Positions 41,143-49,123 of a DNA stretch of 64,000 nucleotides are shown here, piece by piece (position 1 is the stretch's first letter; each line of letters opens with the position of its first letter). The notes below the pieces were generated by a model, which was not told where the DNA came from, searched no databases, and saw only the letters and a list, made by a program, of their open reading frames with translations. Source of the DNA: an uncultured Oscillibacter sp. (GTDB lineage: Bacteria; Bacillota; Clostridia; Oscillospirales; Oscillospiraceae); contig CAJTVF010000008.1 of assembly GCA_910579435.1 (NCBI GenBank), positions 1 to 64,000 of the forward strand. Reading direction: 5' to 3'. The position numbers and the translations under genes are program-made.

Positions 41143-42054
41143 TTGGCGGAACTGGTAAAGAGAGAAGGGATCGTTACGAACGAGATCGCGCGCTATGAGG
41201 AATATCTGGTGGGGGAGAGGCACGCCTCCCAGAACACCGTGGCGTCCTACCTGCGGGACGTGACCCAATTCGCGGACTATTTGACCGCCCGGGGCTTGGA
41301 ACTGCTGGAGGCCTCCGCCGAGACGGTCCAGGCCTATATGGACTGGATGCTGAGCCGGGGAAAATCCGCCGCCTCCGTCACCCGGTTCCTGGCGTCTGTG
41401 AAATCCTTCTATAACTTTCAGATCTTCAGCGGCAAGCTGAAGGCCAATCCCGCCAAAGGGATCGCTGCCGCCAAGGTGAAGAGGAAATATCCCGAGATCC
41501 TGACCTCCAGGGAAGTGGACCTGTTTTTGGAGCAGCCCCAGTGTGTGGACGCCAAGGGCTTCCGGGACCACGCCATGCTGGAACTGCTGTATGCCACGGG
41601 GATTCGGGTCAGCGAGCTGATTACCCTGGACCTGGACGACCTGAACCTGGCCGCCGGCTTCATCCACTGCTCCGGCAAGGGCCGGGAACGGATCATCCCC
41701 CTGTACCGCACGGCGGTCAAGGCCCTCCAGGACTATGTCTGGAAGATCCGGCCCCAGCTGGTCTCCGGCGAGGAGGAAACCGCCCTCTTTGTCAACATGA
41801 ACGGGGAACGGATGAGCCGCCAGGGCTTTTGGAAAATCATCAAGCACTATCAGGGGAAAGCGGGCATCCAGAAGGAGATTACGCCTCACACACTGCGCCA
41901 CTCCTTTGCGGCGCATTTGCTGGAGAACGGCGCGGACCTGCGGTCCATCCAGGAGATGCTGGGCCATGCGGATATTTCCTCTACGCAGATTTATACGCAC
42001 GTGGTGAAGGGGAATTTGAAGGACGTTTACCAGAAGGCCCACCCCAGGGCGTGA
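41143..42054 (+). CDS. xerD: Tyrosine recombinase XerD
   Basis: Resolves chromosome dimers at dif with a XerC partner. At 303 residues, all catalytic residues are visible: R in ATGIRVSEL, H-R in PHTLRHSFAAHLL, H in MLGHADISS, and nucleophile Y in TQIYTHV. Start TTG 41143, weak ribosome site. It follows spoIIM by 19 bases and ends before a good terminator. Confidence 0.92.
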   Translation: MAELVKREGIVTNEIARYEEYLVGERHASQNTVASYLRDVTQFADYLTARGLELLEASAETVQAYMDWMLSRGKSAASVTRFLASVKSFYNFQIFSGKLKANPAKGIAAAKVKRKYPEILTSREVDLFLEQPQCVDAKGFRDHAMLELLYATGIRVSELITLDLDDLNLAAGFIHCSGKGRERIIPLYRTAVKALQDYVWKIRPQLVSGEEETALFVNMNGERMSRQGFWKIIKHYQGKAGIQKEITPHTLRHSFAAHLLENGADLRSIQEMLGHADISSTQIYTHVVKGNLKDVYQKAHPRA

Positions 42055-42067
42055 TCGACGGTATTGA

Positions 42068-42097
42068 AAAGGCGCTGCCGGTTTGGCAGCGCCTTTC
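42068..42097 (+). terminator. xerD terminator
   Basis: AAAGGCGCTGCC pairs with GGCAGCGCCTTT around a five-base loop. Confidence 0.8.
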
Positions 42098-42250
42098 AAA
42101 ACGTCTGAGCGTTATTTCATCACTTTCTGCATCTTATACTGGCCCTCCAGCCTGTTTTTGGGATTATCAATTCAAATAATATGAAAACCACACTTTCAAG
42201 TCTGTACTTACTGCATTACGCGATCAAAGCGCAACACCTATCAAATGAAA

Positions 42251-42293
42251 CAGAGCCAGCTTCCCCATGTAGAATAGTGGGAAGCTGGCTCTG
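42251..42293. terminator. Strong 15-bp hairpin upstream of the integrase remnant
   Basis: CAGAGCCAGCTTCCC pairs perfectly with GGGAAGCTGGCTCTG across a 13-base loop, followed by CATTTAA. It may be a terminator or the end of the element that brought the integrase. Confidence 0.55.
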
Positions 42294-42301
42294 CATTTAA
42301 T

Positions 42302-42580
42302 ATGTCTGGCTCATTTGCTCATTACCATTTTCAATTTTACAAGGTCTATCGTGCCTACTATGACGAACTTGTGATACTCCTGGGGACAGGCTTGCGTATT
42401 TCGGAGCTCTGTGGACTGACGATAGCGGACGTAGACCTGGAGAAAAATATTATCTCCGTTGACCACCAGCTGTTGAGGACGGACAAAATAGGTCGGTACG
42501 TGGGAGACCCCAAAACCAGGTGCGGGATACGACAGGTTTACATGGGGCCAGAGGTCCAAGAGGCGTTCCGACATGTATTA
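42302..42580 (+). pseudogene. Tn916-type tyrosine integrase remnant
   Basis: About 90 residues from the catalytic domain (YYDELVILLGTGLRISELCG, then DHQLLRTD and GDPKTRCGIRQVYMGPEV), including the first catalytic arginine but not the HxxR/H/Y residues. It resembles the middle of Tn916 Int. MITE A copy 3 cuts the frame after RHVL; the remainder is missing beyond the MITE. No ribosome site. Confidence 0.8.
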
Positions 42581-42741
42581 GGCCTTGTTTGAAAAATGGC
42601 AAAACGCCCAAAACGGCGGATCTTTTTCCGCCACTCTGCGTTAAATTTTCTTGCCGGGCGTCAGCCCGCCCGCGAAAATTTGCCTTGATTGGCGAAAAAA
42701 TCTCTCACCGTTGGGCATTCCGTCAATTTTCAAACAAGGCC
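42581..42741. mobile_element. MITE family A, copy 3 (161 bp)
   Basis: Ends GGCCTTGTTTG / CAAACAAGGCC, TA flanks at 42579-42580 and 42742-42743, same orientation as copy 2. Its interior retains the uninterrupted TTAAATTTTC where copy 2 carries MITE B. Confidence 0.9.
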
Positions 42742-42784
42742 TAACCCTTGACATTTTCCAATGGTAAATCAACAGTTTTTCCTG

Positions 42785-42813
42785 TTGCGCTTCTGGGCTA
42801 AATTTGTTATACT
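42785..42813 (+). promoter_or_regulatory. ruvC promoter
   Basis: TTGCGC, 17 bases, TATACT, ending 32 bases before ruvC. Confidence 0.55.
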
Positions 42814-42844
42814 GACTAGGAATGCAAGCCGAAAGGGGCGGACT

Positions 42845-43354
42845 ATGCGGATATTAGGCATTGACCCCGGCTTTGCCACCATCGGCTTCGGACTGGTGGA
42901 GGCGGACCGGGGACAGGCGCGGATGGTGACCTATGGGGCCATCACCACCCCGGCGGGGCTTCCCCTGAGCCGGAGGCTCTACCAGATCGGCACCGATATG
43001 GAGGACCTCATCGGCCAGTTGAAGCCGGACGTCATCTCCATCGAGGAGCTGTTTTTCAACAACAACATCACCACGGGCATCGCGGTGGCCCACGGCAGGG
43101 GGGTCCTGCTCTACGCCGCCGAGCGGTGCGGCATACCCCTGTATGAATACACCCCCTCCCAGGTCAAGTTGGCGGTGACGGGCTACGGAAAGGCGGAAAA
43201 GCGGCAGGTGATGGACATGACCCGGCGGCTTTTGAAGCTGCAAAAGGTTCCCCGGCCCGATGACGCCGCCGACGCCCTGGCCTTGGCCTTGTGCCACGCC
43301 AGAAGCGTTACCTCCCGGCTGCCCCGGGAAACGGACGTTCCGGAGACGGTTTGA
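42845..43354 (+). CDS. ruvC: Holliday junction resolvase RuvC
   Basis: An endonuclease cutting Holliday junctions after RuvAB branch migration. At 169 residues it shows the acidic catalytic set: D in ILGIDPGFATIGFG, E in ISIEELFFNNN, and the DDAADALALALCH end. GAAAGGGG precedes ATG 42845. First gene of ruvC-ruvA-(orf)-ruvB. Confidence 0.94.
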   Translation: MRILGIDPGFATIGFGLVEADRGQARMVTYGAITTPAGLPLSRRLYQIGTDMEDLIGQLKPDVISIEELFFNNNITTGIAVAHGRGVLLYAAERCGIPLYEYTPSQVKLAVTGYGKAEKRQVMDMTRRLLKLQKVPRPDDAADALALALCHARSVTSRLPRETDVPETV

Positions 43355-43378
43355 CCGAGACGAAAAAACGGAGGCGCT

Positions 43379-43984
43379 ATGTTTTACTATTTGGACGGCA
43401 CGGTGGCGGAAATCCTGCCCTACCTGGCGGTCATGGACTGCGGAGGCGTGGGCTATGCCTGCAAGACGACCAACAACACCCTGTCCTCTTTGAAGAAGGG
43501 ACAGAAGAAAAGGCTGTACACATATCTGAATGTGGCGGAGAATGTCTTTGAGCTCTACGGCTTTGCCTCCCAGAGCGAGCTGAACAGCTTTAAGCTGCTC
43601 ATCGGCGTCTCCGGCGTAGGTCCCAAGGCGGCGCTGGCCATCTTATCCGCCGGCACGCCGGAGACCTTAGCCATGGCCATTGTCACGGGGGATGAGAAGG
43701 CCCTGACCGCCGCGCCGGGAGTGGGAAAGAAGATCGCCCAGCGCATCATCCTGGAGCTGAAGGACAAGATGGCCAAGGAGACCGCCGGGGGGCTGGACTT
43801 TTCCGGCGGCAAGGGAGCGCCTGCTCCGGTGGTATTCGGGAACAAGGCCACAGAGGCGGCCCAGGCCCTGGCGGTGCTGGGGTACTCCAGCCAGGAGGTC
43901 TCCGCGGCGCTGAAGGGCCTGGACATGGGTCAGCCGCTGGAGGAGATTGTCCGACAGGGGCTGAAGCGAATGGCGAAGCTGTAA
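43379..43984 (+). CDS. ruvA: Holliday junction branch-migration protein RuvA
   Basis: Tetramer binding Holliday junctions and loading RuvB. 201 residues: OB fold at the N-terminus (MFYYLDGTVAEILPYLAVMD), two helix-hairpin-helix motifs (LIGVSGVGPKAALAIL and AAPGVGKKIAQRIILEL) and a C-terminal RuvB-binding domain (ALAVLGYSSQEVSAAL). Follows ruvC by 24 bases. Confidence 0.94.
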   Translation: MFYYLDGTVAEILPYLAVMDCGGVGYACKTTNNTLSSLKKGQKKRLYTYLNVAENVFELYGFASQSELNSFKLLIGVSGVGPKAALAILSAGTPETLAMAIVTGDEKALTAAPGVGKKIAQRIILELKDKMAKETAGGLDFSGGKGAPAPVVFGNKATEAAQALAVLGYSSQEVSAALKGLDMGQPLEEIVRQGLKRMAKL

Positions 43985-44125
43985 CGGCAAAGATTTCAGC
44001 ATATGAAAAGCATAAATACTTTACGTATTTTTTGCTGTGCTACTGCGTTCCGCCATTCTGCTGGCATGGAAATTCCATGAAAAGGCGGGCCGCTTTACAT
44101 CGAATTGCAAGGAGAGAAGCCGCGT

Positions 44126-44338
44126 ATGATCTTGTCCAGGCTGATTGCCATTGGATTTTTGGGGAGCATTTTCGCGATGTTCCGTTTCGCCAAATACTGC
44201 CATTTGCTGAACGCCCTGGGCCTGGAGCAGGAGGAGGCGGAACGGTATCAGGCCAGGGCCAAGCGGTGGCTGGCGGCCGCCGGCACCCTGCTGGGCACGG
44301 CGGTGCTTTCCATCATCGCCGGCGGCATCTTTCAGTGA
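44126..44338 (+). CDS. 70-residue membrane protein between ruvA and ruvB
   Basis: Two hydrophobic segments (RLIAIGFLGSIFAMF and AAAGTLLGTAVLSIIAGGIF) around a charged helix. GGAGAG precedes ATG 44126. Function unknown; probably transcribed with the ruv genes. Confidence 0.6.
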   Translation: MILSRLIAIGFLGSIFAMFRFAKYCHLLNALGLEQEEAERYQARAKRWLAAAGTLLGTAVLSIIAGGIFQ

Positions 44339-44365
44339 AATTTCCCGGGAAAAGGACGTGAGCGT

Positions 44366-45427
44366 TTGAGCATTGATTTTGGAAGCGACATCTATGAGGA
44401 GCCCATAGTGGCGAAGACCTTCCTCCAGGAGGACGCCCAGGAGGGCTCCTTGCGGCCGAAAAGCCTGTGGGAGTATATCGGCCAGGAAAAGGCGAAGGAA
44501 AACCTCTCCATTTTCATCGAGGCCGCTCAGAAGCGGGAGGAATCCCTGGATCACGTTCTGCTCCATGGTCCTCCGGGCCTGGGCAAAACCACCCTGGCGG
44601 GCATCATCGCCCAGGAGATGGGGGTCAACATCCGCATCACCTCCGGCCCGGCTATTGAAAAGCCGGGGGATCTGGCGGCGCTTTTGACCAATCTGAACGA
44701 GGGAGACATCCTCTTTGTAGACGAGATTCACCGGCTCAACCGCTCTGTGGAGGAGATTTTATATCCCGCCATGGAGGACTATGTGCTGGATATCATCGTG
44801 GGGAAGGGACCCTCCGCCAATTCCATCCGCTTGGATTTGCCGAAGTTCACCCTCATCGGCGCAACCACCCGGGCGGGGCAGCTCTCCGCGCCCCTGCGGG
44901 ACCGTTTCGGCGTGACGCTGCGGCTGGAGCTTTACACGCCGGATGAGCTTTCGAAAATCGTCACCCGGTCTGCCGGAATATTAAATGTAGATGTGGTGCC
45001 GGAGGGAGCCTATGAGATTGCCCGGCGGTCCCGGGGCACGCCCCGTATTGCCAACCGGATGCTCCGCCGGGTCCGGGACTTCGCCCAGGTGCGGGCCGAC
45101 GGCGTAATTACCAAGGACGTGGCGGACCAGGCCCTTTGCGCGCTGGAGATCGACTATCTGGGCCTGGACCCCACAGACCGGCGGATGATGGAGGCCATTA
45201 TCGAAAACTACGGCGGCGGCCCCGTTGGCCTGGAGACCCTGGCGGCCACCATCGGGGAGGAATCCGTGACGCTGGAGGATGTGTACGAGCCCTATCTGAT
45301 GCAGCTGGGCTTCCTGACCCGGACCCCCCGGGGGCGCTGCGTGACGCAGAAGGCGTACCAGCATCTCCATAAGCCCATCCCCGGCGGCTCGGCCCCGGAG
45401 GACGCCATGGAGCAGCTGACGCTGTGA
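44366..45427 (+). CDS. ruvB: Holliday junction helicase RuvB
   Basis: AAA+ motor driving branch migration. 353 residues: Walker A HGPPGLGKTTL near 66, Walker B DILFVDEIHRL near 112, sensor GATTRAGQLSAPLRDRFG, and the C-terminal winged helix (LMQLGFLTRTPRGR). TTG start 44366 behind AAAAGGACG. Overlaps the next gene by four bases. Confidence 0.95.
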   Translation: MSIDFGSDIYEEPIVAKTFLQEDAQEGSLRPKSLWEYIGQEKAKENLSIFIEAAQKREESLDHVLLHGPPGLGKTTLAGIIAQEMGVNIRITSGPAIEKPGDLAALLTNLNEGDILFVDEIHRLNRSVEEILYPAMEDYVLDIIVGKGPSANSIRLDLPKFTLIGATTRAGQLSAPLRDRFGVTLRLELYTPDELSKIVTRSAGILNVDVVPEGAYEIARRSRGTPRIANRMLRRVRDFAQVRADGVITKDVADQALCALEIDYLGLDPTDRRMMEAIIENYGGGPVGLETLAATIGEESVTLEDVYEPYLMQLGFLTRTPRGRCVTQKAYQHLHKPIPGGSAPEDAMEQLTL

Positions 45428-46170
45428 AAGGCGTGTATCTCTCCTCCGTCCGCCTCCGGCGGGAACTGCCGGAGGGAAGCTGGCTCCGGCGGCTGGGGCC
45501 GGTAAACTATTTGATAGAGGGCGGCGTCCTGAAGTTCGACCGCCCCGTCACCTTCCTGGTGGGGGAGAACGGGACGGGGAAGTCCACCCTGCTGGAGGGC
45601 GCCGCCGTGGCTTGCGGGTTCAACCCGGAGGGCGGAAGCCGGAATTTCAACTTTTCCACCCGGGCCACCCACTCCGAATTGGGGGAGTACCTGACTCCGG
45701 CCCGGAAGCGGTATCCCCGGGACGGGTTTTTCCTCCGGGCGGAGAGCTTTTACAATGTGGCGACGAACATCGATCTGATGGATGAGGAGCCCGGTTTAGG
45801 CGGCAGACTGATTGACAGCTACGGCGGCGTGTCCCTCCACCGGCAGTCCCATGGGGAGAGCTTTCTCGCCCTGGTCCAAAACCGCTTCGGCGGGGAGGGG
45901 CTGTACCTGCTGGACGAGCCGGAGGCGGCGCTGTCGCCCTCGCGCCTTCTGACGCTGATGGGGGAGATGGACCAGCTTGTGAAAGCGGGCTCTCAGTTTA
46001 TCGTGGCGACCCATTCGCCGATTTTGATGGCATTTCCAAAGGCCAGAATTTATGAGCTGAGTGAAACGGGTGTTCATACGGTGGAATACCGGGAAACGGA
46101 GCACTACCAGCTGACAAAGCGGTTTTTGGACGATCCGGAGCGAATGCTGCGGTATTTACTGGAGGAGTAA
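45424..46170 (+). CDS. AAA/ABC-type ATPase
   Basis: A 248-residue stand-alone ATPase. Walker A LVGENGTGKSTL near residue 45, an ABC-like signature zone (SHGESFLALVQNRF), Walker B GLYLLDEPEAALSP near 164 and the switch histidine in IVATHSPILMAFP. Similar to RecF/AAA_21-like proteins found widely. GTG start overlaps the ruvB stop. Substrate unknown. Confidence 0.82.
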   Translation: MKGVYLSSVRLRRELPEGSWLRRLGPVNYLIEGGVLKFDRPVTFLVGENGTGKSTLLEGAAVACGFNPEGGSRNFNFSTRATHSELGEYLTPARKRYPRDGFFLRAESFYNVATNIDLMDEEPGLGGRLIDSYGGVSLHRQSHGESFLALVQNRFGGEGLYLLDEPEAALSPSRLLTLMGEMDQLVKAGSQFIVATHSPILMAFPKARIYELSETGVHTVEYRETEHYQLTKRFLDDPERMLRYLLEE

Positions 46171-46182
46171 GGAGTGACAGGC

Positions 46183-46428
46183 ATGCTGGAGACATACACC
46201 GCTTTTATTGAGAATGACCTTCATGATATCTGGATGCTGTTGGAAGAAAGGAGATTTTCGGAAGCATACCAGCGCTTTGCCCCGGTATGGGAGGATATGC
46301 TGGGCATTTATGAGGAGGCGGAATGGCTGGACTACCTCGGACAACAGAGCACGGAATTGGAGGAGGGGCCTTTGCGGCTCCATCTGGCGGCGTGGGCAGA
46401 CTGCTGTTTGGAGCCAGGCCTTGTTTGA
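46183..46428 (+). pseudogene. Small acidic protein truncated by MITE A copy 4
   Basis: Begins MLETYTAFIENDLHDIWMLL behind GGAGTGACAGGC. It is helical and acidic, and after about 78 residues runs into the MITE, which supplies the last codons (GLV and stop). The original C-terminus is not found beyond the MITE. No domain recognised. Confidence 0.55.
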
Positions 46429-46577
46429 AAAATGGCAAAACGCCGTCTTGGGGCATCCTTTTCCGCCAGGACTGCGTTGATTGGACTTGAAATCCGTCAG
46501 GATTCCTGCGTCCAATCGCCTTGCCTGGCAAAAAAATCTGCTCCAATCCAGCATTCCGTCAATTTTCAAACAAGGCC
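46417..46577. mobile_element. MITE family A, copy 4 (divergent, 161 bp)
   Basis: Family ends and length are kept, but much of the interior differs from copies 1-3 and includes a segment (CTTGAAATCCGTCAGGATTC) resembling MITE B. Flanks are CA on the left and TA on the right, so the usual target duplication is missing. Confidence 0.85.
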
Positions 46578-46580
46578 TAG

Positions 46581-46893
46581 TTCCTTCAAGTCCTGGCCCA
46601 GTCGGGGAAGAAGGCGTCGGAGCTGGCCTCCATCTGCGCCTCCTATCACCCAGGTCCTCATCAACGTGGAGGTGCCCCGCAGCGGCGGCGTGAAGGAGAT
46701 GATCATGGACTCCCGGGAGCTGGCGGAGGCGGTGAAAAACGAGGAGGCCGCCCTGGGCGGGGAGGGCCGGGGGCTGGTCCGCGCCTCGGGGACGGAGGCC
46801 CTGATTCGGGTCATGGTGGAGGCCAAGACGACCGAAATTGCGAAAAAAACGGCCGATTCTCTGGTTAGCCTTATAAAATCACTAAAATTTTAA
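46581..46893 (+). pseudogene. glmM: Phosphoglucosamine mutase C-terminal remnant
   Basis: The last ~100 residues of GlmM. First frame: FLQVLAQSGKKASELASICA; then, one frame over, QVLINVEVPRSGGVKEMIM and GRGLVRASGTEALIRVMVEA, the phosphate-binding loop. An extra A at about 46648 (TATCACC for expected TATCCC) breaks the frame. The catalytic and metal-binding domains are missing. GlmM is essential, so an intact copy is expected elsewhere. Confidence 0.82.
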
Positions 46894-46923
46894 GGAAAAT
46901 TTCCGTTTATTTTGATAAATTGC

Positions 46924-46953
46924 TTGACATTTTCCGCCGCAGATGGGTATAAT
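46924..46953 (+). promoter_or_regulatory. Consensus sigma-A promoter of the sigma-H-like gene
   Basis: TTGACA (46924-46929), 18 bases, TATAAT (46948-46953). Both boxes are perfect. The predicted start site coincides with the ATG at 46959. Confidence 0.8.
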
Positions 46954-46958
46954 ACAAC

Positions 46959-47600
46959 ATGCGCAATACTTATGAGAACGACGTGTCGGAACTGGAACGG
47001 CAGCCGGACGGGGAGCTGTGCCTCCTGGCCGCAGCCGGGAACCGTTTGGCGGAGGAAACCCTCGTCACCCGGTATAACCGCCTGGTCCGCACCTGCGCCC
47101 GCCCCTTCTTCCTGGCGGGCGGCGACAGCGAGGATCTCACCCAGGAGGGCATGGTAGGCCTGATTACGGCCGTCCGGGAATACGACGCCGGGAAAGAGGC
47201 GTCCTTCCGCACCTTCGCGGAGATCTGCATTCGAAGCCGACTCTACTCCGTGCTCCGCGCCGCGGCGCGGGATAAGCAGCAGCCGCTCAATCAATCGCTA
47301 TCCCTAGACGACTCCCATTTTGACAGCAATCCCCTCACCTCTGGGACCAATAATTTGGCGCAGCGTAATCCCGAAGATTTCCTGATCGACAGGGAACACA
47401 CGGCAGCCCTCTTATCCGGTGTCCGGAAACAGTTGTCCGAGTTTGAAGCAAAAATTTTGGGGTTCTATCTGGACGGTCTTTCTTGCAGGGAAATTGCAAA
47501 AGCGGTGAACAAGCCCCCGAAATCCGTGGACAACGCCGTGCAGCGCATTCGACGCAAGGTGGCGCGGCAATTACTTTCCGGCGATCTCAGCAAACGCTGA
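46959..47600 (+). CDS. sigH: RNA polymerase sigma factor, SigH-like
   Basis: A 213-residue sigma-70 factor. Region 2 (LCLLAAAGNRLAEETLVTRY ... DLTQEGMVGLITAVREYD) and region 4 (LSGVRKQLSEFEAKILGFYL ... PKSVDNAVQRIRRK) match the Spo0H/SigH type that controls early sporulation. ATG 46959 is five bases after the -10 box, so the mRNA appears leaderless; no internal ATG with a ribosome site is seen nearby in frame. Assignment to SigH rather than another group-3/4 factor is likely but unproved. Confidence 0.8.
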   Translation: MRNTYENDVSELERQPDGELCLLAAAGNRLAEETLVTRYNRLVRTCARPFFLAGGDSEDLTQEGMVGLITAVREYDAGKEASFRTFAEICIRSRLYSVLRAAARDKQQPLNQSLSLDDSHFDSNPLTSGTNNLAQRNPEDFLIDREHTAALLSGVRKQLSEFEAKILGFYLDGLSCREIAKAVNKPPKSVDNAVQRIRRKVARQLLSGDLSKR

Positions 47601-47638
47601 ACGCAATATAATTTTCTTTTCAAAGAGAGGGTAAAATC

Positions 47639-47920
47639 ATGTACGAAGACAAGACCTTAGTGTGCAAAGAGTGTGGTCAGGAGTTCGTGTTCACCGCCGG
47701 TGAGCAGGAGTTCTATGCCGAGCGCGGCTTCCAGAACGAGCCCCAGCGCTGCAAGGCCTGCCGCGACGCCCGCAAGAACGCCGCCCGCGGTCCCCGGGAG
47801 TATTTCACCGCTGTCTGCGCTGCCTGCGGCGGCGAAGCCCGCGTGCCCTTCGAGCCCCGCTCTGACCGTCCGGTCTATTGCAGCGAGTGCTTTGCCAAGA
47901 TGCGCGAGGAGCAGCGGTAA
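47639..47920 (+). CDS. Zinc-ribbon protein
   Basis: A 93-residue protein with two zinc knuckles: CKECGQEF...CKACR and CAACGGEARVPFE...YCSECF. Similar to the probable zinc-binding domain (zf-trcl) plus CxxC family. AGAGAGGG precedes ATG 47639. Nucleic-acid binding is plausible; function unknown. Confidence 0.8.
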   Translation: MYEDKTLVCKECGQEFVFTAGEQEFYAERGFQNEPQRCKACRDARKNAARGPREYFTAVCAACGGEARVPFEPRSDRPVYCSECFAKMREEQR

Positions 47921-47959
47921 TCGGTTTTCCGTTTCGTCTCTTGTGCCAAGTCTTTGAAA

Positions 47960-47992
47960 ACAGCCCCACGTTTTTTCGTGGGGCTGTTTTTT
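47960..47992 (+). terminator. Terminator after the zinc-ribbon gene
   Basis: AACAGCCCCACG pairs with CGTGGGGCTGTT, followed by a T run. Confidence 0.88.
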
Positions 47993-48201
47993 GTTTCCCC
48001 TCGCCTTTCGCTGGAGCAGAGAGCGGCCGGAGGGAAAGAGCTGTGCCGTACTTTTGGCTTTTGTCGGATTTTCTATTGAATTCGGGCAAATAATAGAGTA
48101 TAATAGCTGGACAGTGGCCGCTGGCGGAAATTTGTTCCAAAGGAACCGTGTTTCCGGCGGCCGAACGATGAATTTTATTTTCAATACGGAGGAATCCACA
48201 G

Positions 48202-48411
48202 ATGATCGAGATTACGAAAGACACCATCATCGGCGATATTCTGGACATCGCCCCCCAGACCGCGCCCATCTTCCTGTCCATTGGTATGCACTGCCTGGGC
48301 TGCCCCTCTTCTCGCGGGGAGACCGTGGAGGAAGCCTGCATGGTCCACGGCATCGACGTGGAGAAGCTGCTGGCCCTGGTGAACGAAGAGGCCAACAAGA
48401 AGGCGGAGTGA
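48202..48411 (+). CDS. DUF1858 domain protein
   Basis: A 69-residue protein, the whole of which is a DUF1858 domain (TKDTIIGDILDIAPQTAPIF...GMHCLGCPSSRGETVEEAC). The CLGC cysteines suggest metal or redox binding; such proteins are frequent in anaerobes. GGAGGAATCCACAG precedes ATG 48202. It ends eight bases before trmK. Confidence 0.85.
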   Translation: MIEITKDTIIGDILDIAPQTAPIFLSIGMHCLGCPSSRGETVEEACMVHGIDVEKLLALVNEEANKKAE

Positions 48412-48418
48412 CGCCGCT

Positions 48419-49123
48419 TTGCGGGACTTTACACTGACTCCCCGCCTCCGGCTGCTGGCGGACTGGGTGCCTCCTGGTGCGCGGCTTGCCGACGTCGGCA
48501 CGGATCACGCCTACCTGCCCGTGTGGCTCCGGCTTCACGGGCGCGCGGCTTCCGCCATTGCCTGCGACCTGCGGGAAGGGCCCCTGGCCCGGGCCCGGGA
48601 GACCGGGAGGGCCTGGGGCGCCGATGGCATCGACTACCGGCTGGGGGACGGCCTGGCGGTGGTCTCGCCGGAGGAGGCGGACACGATCGTCATTGCCGGG
48701 ATGGGGGGCGAGAACATCGCCGCCATCCTGGCCCGGGCTCCCTGGGCCGCCGATGGAAGGCACACGCTGCTGCTCCAGCCCCAGAGCCGGGCGGAGGTCC
48801 TCCGTGCCTTTTTGGCGGAAAACGGGTACGCCATCCGCCGGGAGGCCCTGGTGAAGGACCGGGGGACCATTTACCCGGTCATGGAGGCGGGGGGAGGGAG
48901 CATGTCCCTGACCCTGGGCCAGTGTTACGGCGGGGCGGACCTTCTTCAGGATCCCCTGGGAGACCGGTACATCATTGAGAAGATCATCCGGCTGCAGGCG
49001 GCGGTGGCGGGGATCAACCGCTCCGGCGGCGGGCAGGAAAAAGGAGACGCGCTGCGGGAAATCATCACCGCGCTGCTGTCTATGAGAGAGGAGTGGCGGA
49101 ATGCCAACGGTTCGAGAGATTGA
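48419..49123 (+). CDS. trmK: tRNA (adenine22-N1)-methyltransferase
   Basis: SAM-dependent methylation of A22 in tRNA. 234 residues: TPRLRLLADWVPPGARLADV, SAM loop DVGTDHAYLP, D/E acidic CDLREGP, catalytic motif IAGMGGENIAAIL. TTG start 48419. Its 3' end overlaps nif3 by 23 bases; the trmK-nif3 pair is conserved in Firmicutes (YqfN-YqfO). Confidence 0.92.
   Translation: MRDFTLTPRLRLLADWVPPGARLADVGTDHAYLPVWLRLHGRAASAIACDLREGPLARARETGRAWGADGIDYRLGDGLAVVSPEEADTIVIAGMGGENIAAILARAPWAADGRHTLLLQPQSRAEVLRAFLAENGYAIRREALVKDRGTIYPVMEAGGGSMSLTLGQCYGGADLLQDPLGDRYIIEKIIRLQAAVAGINRSGGGQEKGDALREIITALLSMREEWRNANGSRD

Noticed and set aside
40497..42054. A fur gene expected between spoIIM and xerD
   Set aside because: Only 19 bases separate the two genes; fur is not here.
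48000..48200. Possible riboswitch before the DUF1858 gene
   Set aside because: No conserved riboswitch core or terminator/antiterminator pair could be recognised in the 200-base gap.
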